Part shown: piece by piece, positions 1 to 8,927 of the stretch
Position numbering within the stretch: the stretch's first letter is position 1
How the letters are laid out: each line of letters opens with the position of its first letter
NCBI RefSeq assembly: GCF_019331795.1
Contig: NZ_JAHPZL010000004.1
Span: 115,870 to 179,869, forward strand
DNA: 64,000 nt
Origin: Austwickia sp. TVS 96-490-7B
GTDB taxonomy: Bacteria > Actinomycetota > Actinomycetes > Actinomycetales > Dermatophilaceae
Direction: 5' to 3'
Position numbers and translations under genes: made by a program
Notes under the pieces: model-generated
Databases searched by the model: none
What the model was told of the DNA's origin: nothing
What the model saw: the letters and a program-made list of their open reading frames with translations, nothing else

Positions 1-845
1 CGGACGGCTTCTTCCAGGGACGACCCTTGCGGTTGGGATAGGCCGCCTAAGAGGGCGCCAATCATGACGAGCGCGATACATGCGATCCGGGGGGTCATCG
101 TCACCCCAACCCACAGGGCTGGCAGCAGCATCAGCCAGGACAGTGGCAGCTCAGGGAAGCTCATCGCGAGGTGGATGCAGATCACTGACCCGACGAGGGC
201 GACGGGCTGCCAGGTGGGAAAACGGACCGTCGTGTAGGTCTCCACGGGGGAGAGCAGGACGAAGCCGAGGAGTCCGCCGTATTCCAACGGGAGCATCCAC
301 ACTGTCCCCCACCAGGCAAGGTCGGCGGTGGAGGCAGGCAACCATGCTGCGACGCCGGGCATGGCTCCGCCCAGCACTGCCGGGATCGATGAGACAAACA
401 CCAACCCGGTGAAGACGCAGACGTCGGCGGGTGTGTGCGGGAACCATCCGGGTTCGGCCCGCCACACCCGATATGCGAGGAGCAGCGCGAGGACACCGAA
501 CACATTCCAGCTCGCGACCCGGGCGACTTCGACTGGGTCGTGTCCGCAGATGAGCCCGGCGATGAGAACGATGAGCCAGGCCAGCGCGGAGATCCCGAGG
601 AGCGTGCTGGTCGGGTTGGTGGTGCGGGTCTGCGGTGAATCATCACGGCCATACCACGACGCTTGACCGGGCCACAGCACGGTGAAGAGAGCGGCCGTGG
701 CGACATGTGTGGGCCATGCCGCGGCCTGTCCCCCGTGGTGCTCGACGGTGAGGAAGCCGGCGACGACCACGAACCCGTAAGCGGTGTATGCGACAAGCGC
801 CTGCGGGGTAGGTGCAGCAGGCCGGTACGTGCGCTGGCCCGTCAT
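1..845 (-). CDS. MASE1-like integral membrane protein, 3' part cut by window edge
   Basis: This gene starts at an ATG at 845 that overlaps the stop of the upstream kinase-like gene in an ATGA, so the two are very probably translationally coupled. The 281 codons in the window encode about seven or eight hydrophobic segments and end in a stretch (LSWLMLLPALWVGV) resembling the last helices of MASE1-type sensor domains. The upstream protein has a related stretch (YPLDWLFVVPAVLAG), so the two look like paralogs in their membrane parts. A MASE1-like region normally precedes a PAS, GGDEF, kinase or phosphatase output domain, which here would lie beyond the left edge. The output function is therefore unknown. 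Confidence 0.8.
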   Translation of the reverse strand, partial: MTGQRTYRPAAPTPQALVAYTAYGFVVVAGFLTVEHHGGQAAAWPTHVATAALFTVLWPGQASWYGRDDSPQTRTTNPTSTLLGISALAWLIVLIAGLICGHDPVEVARVASWNVFGVLALLLAYRVWRAEPGWFPHTPADVCVFTGLVFVSSIPAVLGGAMPGVAAWLPASTADLAWWGTVWMLPLEYGGLLGFVLLSPVETYTTVRFPTWQPVALVGSVICIHLAMSFPELPLSWLMLLPALWVGVTMTPRIACIALVMIGALLGGLSQPQGSSLEEAV

Positions 846-2914
846 GGCACCTCCTGCGGAGCAGCGGGCAGGGTAAACCGGATGGAGGTGCTGCCCGCAG
901 TGGTGTGTGTGTCGAAGCTGCCGCCGTATCTGCTGACGATCGCTTCGCACAGCGACAGTCCTAGCCCACTGGTCACCGACGCAGCGTGCAGGACCCGGTC
1001 AGGAGGTGCACTGTCAGAGGCGACGGTGACGACGGACCAGCCGGGTTCGCCGTCGTCACTGCGCACCCGTACGGCGACGTCCTGCGGAGTGTCATGTCCA
1101 GCGACCACTTCGCCGATGGCATAGGCGATGAGCTGATGCGCGAGGTGGTCAGCGACTCGCAGGATGTGGTCGGCCTGTAGGTCTACGGCTGGAACGATCC
1201 CGCCGGTGGCGGCCATACCGTCGACAACATCTCGCACGACGTCGGCAACGGCCACGTTGTGGGCGGGCACGGGGTCAGTGGATCCGACTGCGCGGACCAG
1301 ATATTGCTGGATGGCGTCTTTCATTTCTTGGACGAATTCCACCCCGTGCGGCAGATCAGCGCTGAGGTCGGCCGTGGCGCTGGCCGTGGCGGTGGTGGCC
1401 TCAACAAGACGGCCATCCATCTGGTCAATCCAGGCATCCAACCGGTCCAGGGGGCTTTTCAGATCGACAGCCACTGACGCAGCGAACCATTCAAGTTCTC
1501 GTTGACGTCCGTGATCGTCGGTGACATCACGCAGCAGTAGCAACGTGGGTGCCCCCTCGGTGGAGTCAACTCGCCGGGCAGTGACGACCAGTCGTTTTCC
1601 GGTGAGTCCGGCGATCACGTCCACGGTGGGGCGTTGCCCGGGGGCAGGGTCGATGAGATCCATGAGCCGCGCCTCATCCCATCGTCCCTGGTCAGCGACC
1701 GGTCGCAGCTGCACAGCCCGGCACCATCCCACGTCAAGATGGTCGGATAGGGGCACACCGATCAGTCGGTGCACCGCAGCGTTACTGACCTGCACGACGC
1801 CCTCCCGATCGATGAGGACCACCGCATCGGTCATCGATTCCAAGACAGCGGTCAGCATCGCTTCACGGGCTGCTTCCCCGGCGGCACGCGCATCGGTGTG
1901 CGCCGTGGTCGCCGCTGATTGTTCCCGCAGGATCAGCAGCATCAACGTCACTGACGTCGTAAAAGCGATCAGTAAATCCACCACAGCCTGTGGCATCACC
2001 CATAGGTCAGCGCCGACGTCGGGATATTCGGCGTACGGCGTGACCGCCCAGATCACTGCCACGGCAAGGCCCCCGACAGCTGCCCACCGCACGGTGAGCA
2101 CAGCTCCGGCGAGCACCGCCGGCACCACAAAAAGCCAGTCCAAAGGGTACGTCGGCGCGACATCGGGAGCTTCGACGCAGAACACGGCAACCAGCACAAA
2201 CACCGGGATCCACAACGGATGCGGTCGCGGCAGGTCAGGAACATCCCGATGATGAATCAACGGCAAGACGCAGTGGCAGCCGACCGCGGACAGAGAAAAC
2301 ATCCAAAAGCCGTTCCACAGGTCAACTCTCAGGTCACCTGATCCGCCGAGCGGTGTGCCCGGATAGGCACCAGCGGCGGTAGCGACGCCCACCCCGACCG
2401 CGGTGCAGACCATCAGCCAGCTCACGTCGGCGAGAGTGCACGGCACCCATGGGCGGGCAGTGGTCCCAGGTGTGGTGCGTGCCGAGGTGTCATAGACATC
2501 GGTGTGGTCCGCCCGGTCGTGTCGAGGCGGGACACGTTGATATAGGTAGGCGCTGATCAAGGCGCCTACGACATTGGCCGCCGCTATCGGGACGACATCC
2601 CTCGCCTCCTGACCGACGGCGAGCGCGGCTGCGCCGAAGCCGGTGGCTGCGGCGATGGCTACGGCGGCGATGACCTGGTGAGGGGGCTGGCGGTCTTGCC
2701 ACACCACTGTCACTGTCGCAAAGATCATTGCGGTGAAGAGCCAGTACGTCGATTGGCCGTGATCGTCGAGGCCATAGAAGCCTAGGGGTGCGCTGGCGGC
2801 GCCGAGGATCATGCTGACCGGGATCATCCACCAGACGTGGGTGGTGGGCAGCGGGGATCGGCTCGTGCCGGTCCAGGTCGGTGCCGACACGGCGGGACCG
2901 GTGGGGTTTCGCAC
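842..2914 (-). CDS. Membrane PAS histidine-kinase-like protein, probably a pseudokinase
   Basis: 690 residues with a GTG start at 2914, chosen because a perfect GGAGGTGA lies just upstream. The first ~340 residues are a multi-helix membrane sensor of MASE1 type. A PAS domain follows (~355-470, around AVVLIDREGVVQVSN), then a HisKA-like helix and an HATPase-like C-terminus. The kinase signature is damaged: where the phospho-acceptor His belongs there is Val483 (FAASVAVDLKSPL). The N-box is LIAYAIGEVV in place of a pair of Asn residues, and the first glycine box reads SDSAPP. Only the last glycine box (GLGLSLCEAIVSRYGG) is intact. It probably senses something in the membrane but is unlikely to autophosphorylate. 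The next gene is coupled to it. No response regulator is adjacent. Confidence 0.85.
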   Translation of the reverse strand: MRNPTGPAVSAPTWTGTSRSPLPTTHVWWMIPVSMILGAASAPLGFYGLDDHGQSTYWLFTAMIFATVTVVWQDRQPPHQVIAAVAIAAATGFGAAALAVGQEARDVVPIAAANVVGALISAYLYQRVPPRHDRADHTDVYDTSARTTPGTTARPWVPCTLADVSWLMVCTAVGVGVATAAGAYPGTPLGGSGDLRVDLWNGFWMFSLSAVGCHCVLPLIHHRDVPDLPRPHPLWIPVFVLVAVFCVEAPDVAPTYPLDWLFVVPAVLAGAVLTVRWAAVGGLAVAVIWAVTPYAEYPDVGADLWVMPQAVVDLLIAFTTSVTLMLLILREQSAATTAHTDARAAGEAAREAMLTAVLESMTDAVVLIDREGVVQVSNAAVHRLIGVPLSDHLDVGWCRAVQLRPVADQGRWDEARLMDLIDPAPGQRPTVDVIAGLTGKRLVVTARRVDSTEGAPTLLLLRDVTDDHGRQRELEWFAASVAVDLKSPLDRLDAWIDQMDGRLVEATTATASATADLSADLPHGVEFVQEMKDAIQQYLVRAVGSTDPVPAHNVAVADVVRDVVDGMAATGGIVPAVDLQADHILRVADHLAHQLIAYAIGEVVAGHDTPQDVAVRVRSDDGEPGWSVVTVASDSAPPDRVLHAASVTSGLGLSLCEAIVSRYGGSFDTHTTAGSTSIRFTLPAAPQEVP

Positions 2915-3297
2915 GCGGGTCACCTCCCTCCCCGGCGCACCGGTTAACGGTAGACATCTGTGGTCCCTCGCGAGGTTGGCTGCGCGGGGGTCTGCGCTGC
3001 ACGGCATGATGATGTTGCCAATGACGCACCGTGCCAACAGGATCGCTCGGATGGAGTCGTTCTGCCGGTGTTTCGCTCGGTGATCCGGCAACTGTCTCTT
3101 GTGGCACTGTCCTGATCGACGGGGCGCGGCGCAGTCTGAGCGTGATGGGCGATGATGTGGGTCAGCCGTCCAGGACAACTGACCTGCCCCCTAGAGGCAG
3201 TGATCCACGATGCTCACCGTACTGTGGTGTGAGTCACGTCCTGTCGGCGCATGTCGACCTGGGACGACCTCGATCGCCACTGAGAGGAGTGCCGCCG

Positions 3298-4143
3298 ATG
3301 CAGGTCGAACGCCTCACCGACGTCGTCGCTTACCACATGGAGGGTCCCTGCTGGTGGCCCGGTTGGGGTGGGTTGCGTTTTGTGGACATGCTGGCCGGGG
3401 AGGTTCTACGGCTGGAGAAAGGCGGGCATGTGACCCGTCACAAAATGGGTCGGGTCGCTGCGTGTGTCCGTCCTCGGGTGAGCGGTGGCGCCGTCGTCGC
3501 GACCGAGCGGGGATTTGTCCTTGAGGACCCCAATGGCACCATCACGCCTCTCGCAGACGTGTGGCGCGACGAGTCGTTGCGGATGAACGAGGGTGGGTGC
3601 GCCCCTGACGGGAGTTTCTATGTCGGGCAGATGGCGTACGACAAAACACCTGGTGCCGCGTCGATGTACCGGTTGGCTCCGGACCACACGGTTCGTCCGG
3701 TGTGGCATGGGTTGACCATCAGCAACGGGTTTGATTTCTCTGCGGATGGGACTCTGGCCTATTACGTGGACACCGATACGCAACGGATCGATGTGTTCGA
3801 CTGGTCCGCTGAAGACGGGCTGACCGGACGTCGCCCGTGGGTGGAGATCCCTGACGGTGGTCGGCCGGATGGTCTGGTCGTCGACGCTGAGGGTGGGGTG
3901 TGGGTGGCTATCGCCAACGGTGGGCGGGTCGAGCATTACGACGCCTCCGGGACGTTAGCTGACGTGGTGGAGGTCCCGGCGACCAAGGTCACCGCGTGCA
4001 CTTTTGGCGGCGACGACCTGGACATGCTGTTTATCACCACCTCCCGGGAGAAGATCCCCGCCGGTGAAGACCCGCAGGCGGGGTCGCTGTTTGGGGTGCG
4101 TCCTGGTGTGCGCGGCCGTCCGGTTTTGCCCTTCGCTGGCTAA
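3298..4143 (+). CDS. SMP-30/gluconolactonase-like sugar lactone hydrolase
   Basis: 281 residues; ATG at 3298 follows GAGAGGAGT at good spacing. The family is a six-bladed beta-propeller that binds one divalent metal and hydrolyses sugar lactones or similar esters. Expected metal-site regions are visible: the early Glu in MEGPCWW, the Asn in ISNGFDFS, and the Asp in RPDGLVVDAEGGVWVA. No signal peptide is seen, so it should be cytoplasmic. It is monocistronic and ends in a strong hairpin. The substrate cannot be told from sequence; gluconolactone is only the family name. Confidence 0.88.
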   Translation: MQVERLTDVVAYHMEGPCWWPGWGGLRFVDMLAGEVLRLEKGGHVTRHKMGRVAACVRPRVSGGAVVATERGFVLEDPNGTITPLADVWRDESLRMNEGGCAPDGSFYVGQMAYDKTPGAASMYRLAPDHTVRPVWHGLTISNGFDFSADGTLAYYVDTDTQRIDVFDWSAEDGLTGRRPWVEIPDGGRPDGLVVDAEGGVWVAIANGGRVEHYDASGTLADVVEVPATKVTACTFGGDDLDMLFITTSREKIPAGEDPQAGSLFGVRPGVRGRPVLPFAG

Positions 4144-4162
4144 CCTCTGCGAGTGCATAGGT

Positions 4163-4197
4163 GCGGGACCCCGGTGCAGCCAACACCGGGGTCCCGC
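4163..4197 (+). terminator. Strong hairpin after the SMP-30 gene
   Basis: A perfect 14-bp GC-rich stem (4163-4176 with 4184-4197) around a 7-nt loop lies 20 nt after the stop. There is no clear T-tract, as is common for actinobacterial terminators. Confidence 0.75.
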
Positions 4198-4319
4198 AGC
4201 ACGTCGGGCTGCCACATGCCCGCCGTGCGTGGTCCACTACTACCGACGCCAGATCGGGAGCGGACCTGTGGGGACGCCGAATTCCCCCTACCTTGGATGT
4301 CGACGTCAACGAATGGGAG

Positions 4320-4349
4320 CCCCGGCCGAACGGTCGCTGTCGGCCGGGG
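4320..4349 (-). terminator. Hairpin downstream of the 80-residue gene
   Basis: A 10-bp perfect stem (CCCCGGCCGA at 4320-4329 pairing with 4340-4349) and 10-nt loop sit just beyond the stop of the minus-strand gene at 4377. It probably ends that transcript. Confidence 0.6.
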
Positions 4350-4376
4350 TGGCCTGTCCCGGAGCGGTCGACAGGC

Positions 4377-4619
4377 TCAGATCGACAAGATCTCCGCTTC
4401 CAACCGTGCCAGTCCGCGGAGTAGGACCGTCAACCGCACAGCTTCAGCTGAGAGGTCTTCGTCGATCCAGATACCGACGTCGTCATCGTCGCGCGGGCCC
4501 TCTCGGACGAGGACCAGATGACGACGTGACGCAACGCTCTCCGTGGGGGTGGGGAGGCTGGACGGGGCCCTGTCGCCGGTGGGCTCTTCGGCCCGTTCCG
4601 GGCAGGTGACAGCGGCCAT
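4377..4619 (-). CDS. Small hypothetical acidic protein, 80 aa
   Basis: ATG at 4619 follows GGGGAGG at 5-nt spacing, which supports a real gene. The product is 80 residues with an acidic middle (REGPRDDDDVGIWIDEDL) and a helical C-terminus (EAVRLTVLLRGLARLEAEILSI) that could pack or dimerise. There is no signal peptide and no recognised domain. It lies 153 bp downstream of the stop of the CYTH-CHAD gene on the same strand and may be cotranscribed with it. Function unknown. Confidence 0.6.
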   Translation of the reverse strand: MAAVTCPERAEEPTGDRAPSSLPTPTESVASRRHLVLVREGPRDDDDVGIWIDEDLSAEAVRLTVLLRGLARLEAEILSI

Positions 4620-4772
4620 CGTGTCCTCCCCGAGAGTGCTGCTGACTGGTACACCGTCAGTTTCGGCTGGTCGGAGGGCGTCCTGAGGAAAACAGGTCAG
4701 GTGCCCTACTCGATGGTGGAGGTGCTGTCCAAGACGGTTGTGCACCAAGGAGTCAGCGCGTCACGAGGGTGA

Positions 4773-6236
4773 TCACCGCTGGTGTCGCAGGTCCGTCCAT
4801 CGGGTGTCGATGTGGCGCTGTGCGTCTCGACGGGCCTGTTCTTGACCGGCGGTGAGCATCCCATACGTGAAGGTGTCCTCCCCGGCGGCTCGCGCTGCGA
4901 GGACCGTACGCCGGAGGAACGCTAAGGCAGTCACCGCATCTTGATGCTCTCCCAGGATGTCCTGCCACATGGTCCAGGTCTGCTCTGCTGGCTGATTCCC
5001 GGCCAGCTGGGCCAGTTCCGCGACGTACCGAGCGGTTTTGATGCGTCGACGTAATCGATGCAATGCCGCGTCGCGTTCGCCGTCGTGGCTGGTGACGACC
5101 CGATCTGCGGCCTGTGTCACCGCTGCCACGCTGTCTGCCACGGCCGTGTTGATCGTCACTGCGTCCGGGGGGACCGCCTCGCACTGCACTAAGGCCGTCC
5201 ACCGCCGTAATAGCCGGTCGCACCGGGCTCCGTCCAGCGCCCGGACCACCGCGCAGCGACCTGCTTCGTGCTCAGCCCGGGACATCTGCCGCACCCGACG
5301 TCCCACCGGACCGACCCGCCACGCCGCTGGTAACTCTGCCAACGCCTGTTCGACACGGCTCTGTGTGACATCGGCGTCACGCACGGGCGCCACTCGGTCG
5401 GCGAGCCATGCCACATCAGCTGCCACCGCGCTGACCTCGGCGGTGTCATACCAGTCCCCGAAGATCCGCAGCACAGCCCGTGTCCGCCGTAACGCCACCC
5501 GCATCCGGTGGATGGCGTCCTCCTCCCCCGCCCGGACTCCCGCCTCGACCTCCTGCATGGTCGCCAGCTGCCATCCCAGATAGGTGCCGACAGCGTCAAA
5601 CTGGGTCTGCTTCTCAGCTGCCGTACGACGAGCTAACGCCCCGGCCAACGCGCGACCCAACTTTGACGGCATGGCTGCCGCGACCAGCCCACTTCCCCGC
5701 AGCTGTGCCGTGAGTGCTTCCAAGTCAGCGACGTCGCCTGCCGATCCCAGCTCCAATTCAACCTCCCGCCAACGCCGCACTTCTCCGCCGTCGAGGAGCA
5801 CCGTGGCCTCGACCGTGTCGTCGACGACTTCCGCGACGAGGTCGCCGTGGGCGTTCAGGAGTTCCCGGCGGGTACGGCGGGTCTTCAGCAGCGTCACCGG
5901 CAGCAACGGATCCTTCCCGACGACATCAGCGACCCGAGCCCGCAGCTCGGCGGGGACCCGCGCCGCGGAGGAACCGAGCGGGGCGTGGACTTCGGTGCGG
6001 GAATCCCCCACCGGTGGCATTTTCAGATGCCATCCCGCGTCCAAGCCGCCCACCCGTCGCCGTAGCGTTCGCCGGGCCTGCAAGAGCGCCAGATCTGGGG
6101 TGTCGAGATAGGTGGCTGTCTGAGTGAACCGGCGTGCTGCACCGACAGCCGCGACCGCCCCCACTCCCGTGAAGGCCGGACAGGTCCATCCGTCAGGAAC
6201 GTCGAAAGTCCGTTCGATTTCCTGCACTTCGGTCAT
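4773..6236 (-). CDS. CYTH and CHAD domain protein (triphosphate/polyphosphate binding)
   Basis: 487 residues from an ATG at 6236 with GAGGAG upstream. The N-terminal ~200 residues form a CYTH domain (EIERTFDVP; LRRRVGG; WHLKMPP), a tunnel fold that binds triphosphates or organic phosphates. The C-terminal ~270 residues are a CHAD domain with the conserved HRMRVALRRTRAVLRIFGD, LHRLRRRIKTARYVAEL and related basic helices that bind polyphosphate. In the opening ExExK signature the last Lys appears as Thr (E-I-E-R-T), so catalysis may be altered. It probably acts in polyphosphate or triphosphate handling in the cytoplasm. The gene is divergent from the acyl-CoA dehydrogenase. Confidence 0.9.
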   Translation of the reverse strand: MTEVQEIERTFDVPDGWTCPAFTGVGAVAAVGAARRFTQTATYLDTPDLALLQARRTLRRRVGGLDAGWHLKMPPVGDSRTEVHAPLGSSAARVPAELRARVADVVGKDPLLPVTLLKTRRTRRELLNAHGDLVAEVVDDTVEATVLLDGGEVRRWREVELELGSAGDVADLEALTAQLRGSGLVAAAMPSKLGRALAGALARRTAAEKQTQFDAVGTYLGWQLATMQEVEAGVRAGEEDAIHRMRVALRRTRAVLRIFGDWYDTAEVSAVAADVAWLADRVAPVRDADVTQSRVEQALAELPAAWRVGPVGRRVRQMSRAEHEAGRCAVVRALDGARCDRLLRRWTALVQCEAVPPDAVTINTAVADSVAAVTQAADRVVTSHDGERDAALHRLRRRIKTARYVAELAQLAGNQPAEQTWTMWQDILGEHQDAVTALAFLRRTVLAARAAGEDTFTYGMLTAGQEQARRDAQRHIDTRWTDLRHQR

Positions 6237-6356
6237 CGGGGCTCCTCGGATCACGACGTGGGTGGCTGCCTCTGACTGATTCTCGCCGATCAGGGCCGGG
6301 GACGCCGGGCCGCACCGAGTGGGGCGGTGAGGTCCGTCACACCTCACTTAAGGGAG

Positions 6357-6415
6357 TCGCGCTTCGAGCGCGAAGGACAATGGTCCCGAACTACCCGCCA
6401 GTAACGTCTGGCGGG
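6357..6415. promoter_or_regulatory. Two inverted repeats in a divergent promoter region
   Basis: Between the CYTH-CHAD gene and the acyl-CoA dehydrogenase lie TCGCGC-TTCGA-GCGCGA (6357-6373) and CCCGCCAG-6 nt-CTGGCGGG (6394-6415). They may be operators or leader hairpins for the dehydrogenase. This is inference from symmetry and position only. Confidence 0.4.
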
Positions 6416-6503
6416 AGTAGCACCGCATCTCTCCTATCGGCCACCACACCCGCCCGGCCGGCACCACGACCCGCGACAACGACGACGAGGGGACAGCACA
6501 CTC

Positions 6504-8384
6504 ATGGGGCACTACAAGAGCAACCTGCGCGACCTGGAATTCACCCTCTTCGAGGTCTTCGCACGCCAGGAGCTCCTGGGCAGCGGACCCTACGAGGATG
6601 TGGACATCGACACCGCCCGAGAAATCCTCCACGAAGTCGCACGCCTCGCCGAAAACGAACTCGCTGACAGCTTCATCGACGCGGATCGCAATCCCCCCGT
6701 GTTCGACCCCGACACCCACAGCGTGACCATTCCAGAAAGCTTCAAAAAGTCCTACAAGGCCTACACCGAAGCTGGCTGGGGCATGCTGTCCGTTCCCGGC
6801 GAACTCGGCGGCACCGTCGTACCACCCTCCCTGACCTGGGCCGTCTCTGAACTGATCCTCGGCGCCAACCCCGCCGTCTATATGTACTCCGCTGGATACG
6901 GATTCGCCCGAGTCCTCTACGAACTCGGCAACGAGGCGCAACGCCGGATGGCCGCACACATGGTCGAACGGCAATGGGGATCAACGATGGTCCTCACCGA
7001 ACCCGACTCCGGCTCAGACTTCGGTGCTGGCCGCGCCAAAGCCATCCCACAACCCGACGGCACCTGGCATATCGAAGGCGTGAAACGGTTTATCACCTCC
7101 GCCGAACACGACATGAGTGAAAACATCGTGCATCTCGTCCTCGCCCGCCCCGAAGGCGCCGGACCCGGCACCAAAGGCCTCTCGCTTTTCGTCGTACCTA
7201 AATATCACGTCGATCTCGAAACCGGAAACCTCGGCGACCGCAACGGTGTTTATGTCACCAATGTCGAGCACAAAATGGGCCTTAAAGTCTCCACCACCTG
7301 CGAACTTCGCTTCGGCGAAAAAGAACCCGCGGTTGGCACCCTCGTCGGCGACATCCACGATGGCACTGCACAAATGTTCCGCATCATCGAATACGCCCGC
7401 ATGATGGTCGGCACCAAAGCGATCGCAACCCTGTCCACCGGCTATCTCAACGCCCTCGACTACGCCAAACAGCGGGTCCAAGGCGCCGACCTGACCCGCT
7501 CCGCCGACAAAACCGCCCCGCGCGTCACGATCATTCACCACCCTGATGTACGCCGATCTCTGATGTTGCAAAAGGCGTACGCCGAAGGGCTACGCGCCTT
7601 GGTGCTCTACACCGCGACCCACCAGGACACCATCGACACATACCGGCTCACCCACGACGGCGCCGACCCAGACAAAGGCACCCCAGAACACCTCGTCGCC
7701 CGCATCAACGACCTCCTGCTGCCCTTGGTCAAAGGCTGCGGATCAGAACGCGCCTGGGTGCTCCTCGGCACCGAATCACTCCAAACGTACGGCGGGTCAG
7801 GATTCCTCCAGGACTACGCCATCGAACAATACGTCCGCGACGCCAAAATCGACACCCTCTACGAAGGCACCACCGCCATCCAAGGGCAGGATTTCTTCTT
7901 CCGCAAAATCGTGCGCGACCAAGGCCAGGCATTGCAGGCAGTCGCCGCACAGATGATGACCACCGTCAACGGCGGAAATGCCGCCGACGACCGACTCGCC
8001 GACGAACGCGCTCTCCTAGGGAAAGCCGTCGAAGACCTCCAAGGCATCATCGCCGCCATGATCGGCGCCGCCATGGCCGCCGATCCACGCACCGGCGGAG
8101 AAAACGCCGACATCACCAACCTCTACAAAGTCGGACAAAACACCACCCGGCTACTCCTCGCCGCCGGTGACGTCCTCATCGGATGGCTGCTGCTGCGCCA
8201 AGCTGAAGTCGCCGACACCGCCCTCCACTCCGGCGCCAGCAGCGAAGACATCGACTTCTACACCGGCAAAGTCGCTGCCGCTAGATTCTTCGCTCACACC
8301 GTGCTGCCTCGGATCAGCGCCGAACGGGTCATCGCCGAAGGCATCGACAACACCCTGATGGAGGTCCCCGAGTCGGCATTCTGA
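6504..8384 (+). CDS. Acyl-CoA dehydrogenase, long form with extra C-terminal domain
   Basis: 626 residues starting at the ATG at 6504 ([19 protein letters not shown]). This is the long acyl-CoA dehydrogenase class typical of actinobacteria, with an N-terminal extension and a C-terminal helical domain of ~130 residues after the catalytic core. The FAD/substrate region shows [17 protein letters not shown], and the catalytic base is the Glu in [16 protein letters not shown] (about residue 454). It oxidises fatty acyl-CoA to trans-2-enoyl-CoA in beta-oxidation, passing electrons to ETF. No other beta-oxidation gene is adjacent, and two inverted repeats lie upstream. Chain-length preference cannot be read. 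Confidence 0.93.
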   Translation: MGHYKSNLRDLEFTLFEVFARQELLGSGPYEDVDIDTAREILHEVARLAENELADSFIDADRNPPVFDPDTHSVTIPESFKKSYKAYTEAGWGMLSVPGELGGTVVPPSLTWAVSELILGANPAVYMYSAGYGFARVLYELGNEAQRRMAAHMVERQWGSTMVLTEPDSGSDFGAGRAKAIPQPDGTWHIEGVKRFITSAEHDMSENIVHLVLARPEGAGPGTKGLSLFVVPKYHVDLETGNLGDRNGVYVTNVEHKMGLKVSTTCELRFGEKEPAVGTLVGDIHDGTAQMFRIIEYARMMVGTKAIATLSTGYLNALDYAKQRVQGADLTRSADKTAPRVTIIHHPDVRRSLMLQKAYAEGLRALVLYTATHQDTIDTYRLTHDGADPDKGTPEHLVARINDLLLPLVKGCGSERAWVLLGTESLQTYGGSGFLQDYAIEQYVRDAKIDTLYEGTTAIQGQDFFFRKIVRDQGQALQAVAAQMMTTVNGGNAADDRLADERALLGKAVEDLQGIIAAMIGAAMAADPRTGGENADITNLYKVGQNTTRLLLAAGDVLIGWLLLRQAEVADTALHSGASSEDIDFYTGKVAAARFFAHTVLPRISAERVIAEGIDNTLMEVPESAF

Positions 8385-8462
8385 CAGGTGGCGACGCCGG
8401 GCGGACCCTGAATCGACTCCGCCCGGCGCCCGCCCTACCGTCCTGCCGCTCCGCCACTCTGC

Positions 8463-8590
8463 CGCCCACGGGCGGGTTTCCCACACACCTAGCCGCCCAC
8501 GGGCGAATCTCCCGAAACACGACCTGGCGTTTTACCCCCACAACCCCGCCCACGGGCGAGTTTCACGAAGCGGGACCCCGCCCACGGGCG
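8463..8590. repeat. Cluster of four identical 12-bp palindromes
   Basis: The self-complementary word CGCCCACGGGCG occurs at 8463-8474, 8494-8505, 8547-8558 and 8579-8590. Three of the copies are followed by similar (G/A)(G/A)T(T/C)T(C) sequence. Starts are 31, 53 and 32 bp apart. The cluster lies between the ends of the acyl-CoA dehydrogenase (+) and a small membrane gene (-). It may act as a bidirectional terminator or as a protein-binding array. Confidence 0.8.
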
Positions 8591-8610
8591 AGGTCAGGCT
8601 GGCTGAGTGT

Positions 8611-8901
8611 TCAGCTTCGGCCGTCGTCGCGGCCCCCTGCGACAGCGGCGGTGGTGGGGTTAGCAGCAGCGGCGGGGTCAACAGCAGCGGCGGCGTCAGG
8701 TCCGGGGCCGGTGACAGCTGTCGGGACGAGGTGGATGCGACGTCCCATGACGTGTCGGACGGTCACCGCCACCATGCAGGCCACTCCGACGCTCATCAGC
8801 ACGGTGCCAGGCACGTCGTAGGCACCGATCATCCCGGCGTACCGTCCCAGCACGAATCGGAGGAACGCTCCGGCGGTGAGCAGCAGCAGACCCAAACCCA
8901 T
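8611..8901 (-). CDS. Small two-helix membrane protein, 96 aa
   Basis: Starts at ATG 8901 and is divergent from the flavin oxidoreductase gene. The first ~55 residues carry two transmembrane helices (LLLLTAGAFLRFVL and VPGTVLMSVGVACMVAVTV). The rest is a cytoplasmic-looking tail rich in Ala, Pro and Thr ending in basic and acidic residues. No named family is recognised. Coding bias fits a real gene. Confidence 0.6.
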   Translation of the reverse strand: MGLGLLLLTAGAFLRFVLGRYAGMIGAYDVPGTVLMSVGVACMVAVTVRHVMGRRIHLVPTAVTGPGPDAAAAVDPAAAANPTTAAVAGGRDDGRS

Positions 8902-8927
8902 GGCGCCACCCTAGGACACTCGGTGGA

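Noticed and set aside
8463-8590. Possible CRISPR array
   Set aside because: The 12-bp unit is short, fully palindromic and unevenly spaced, with no cas genes. It is described as a palindrome cluster instead.
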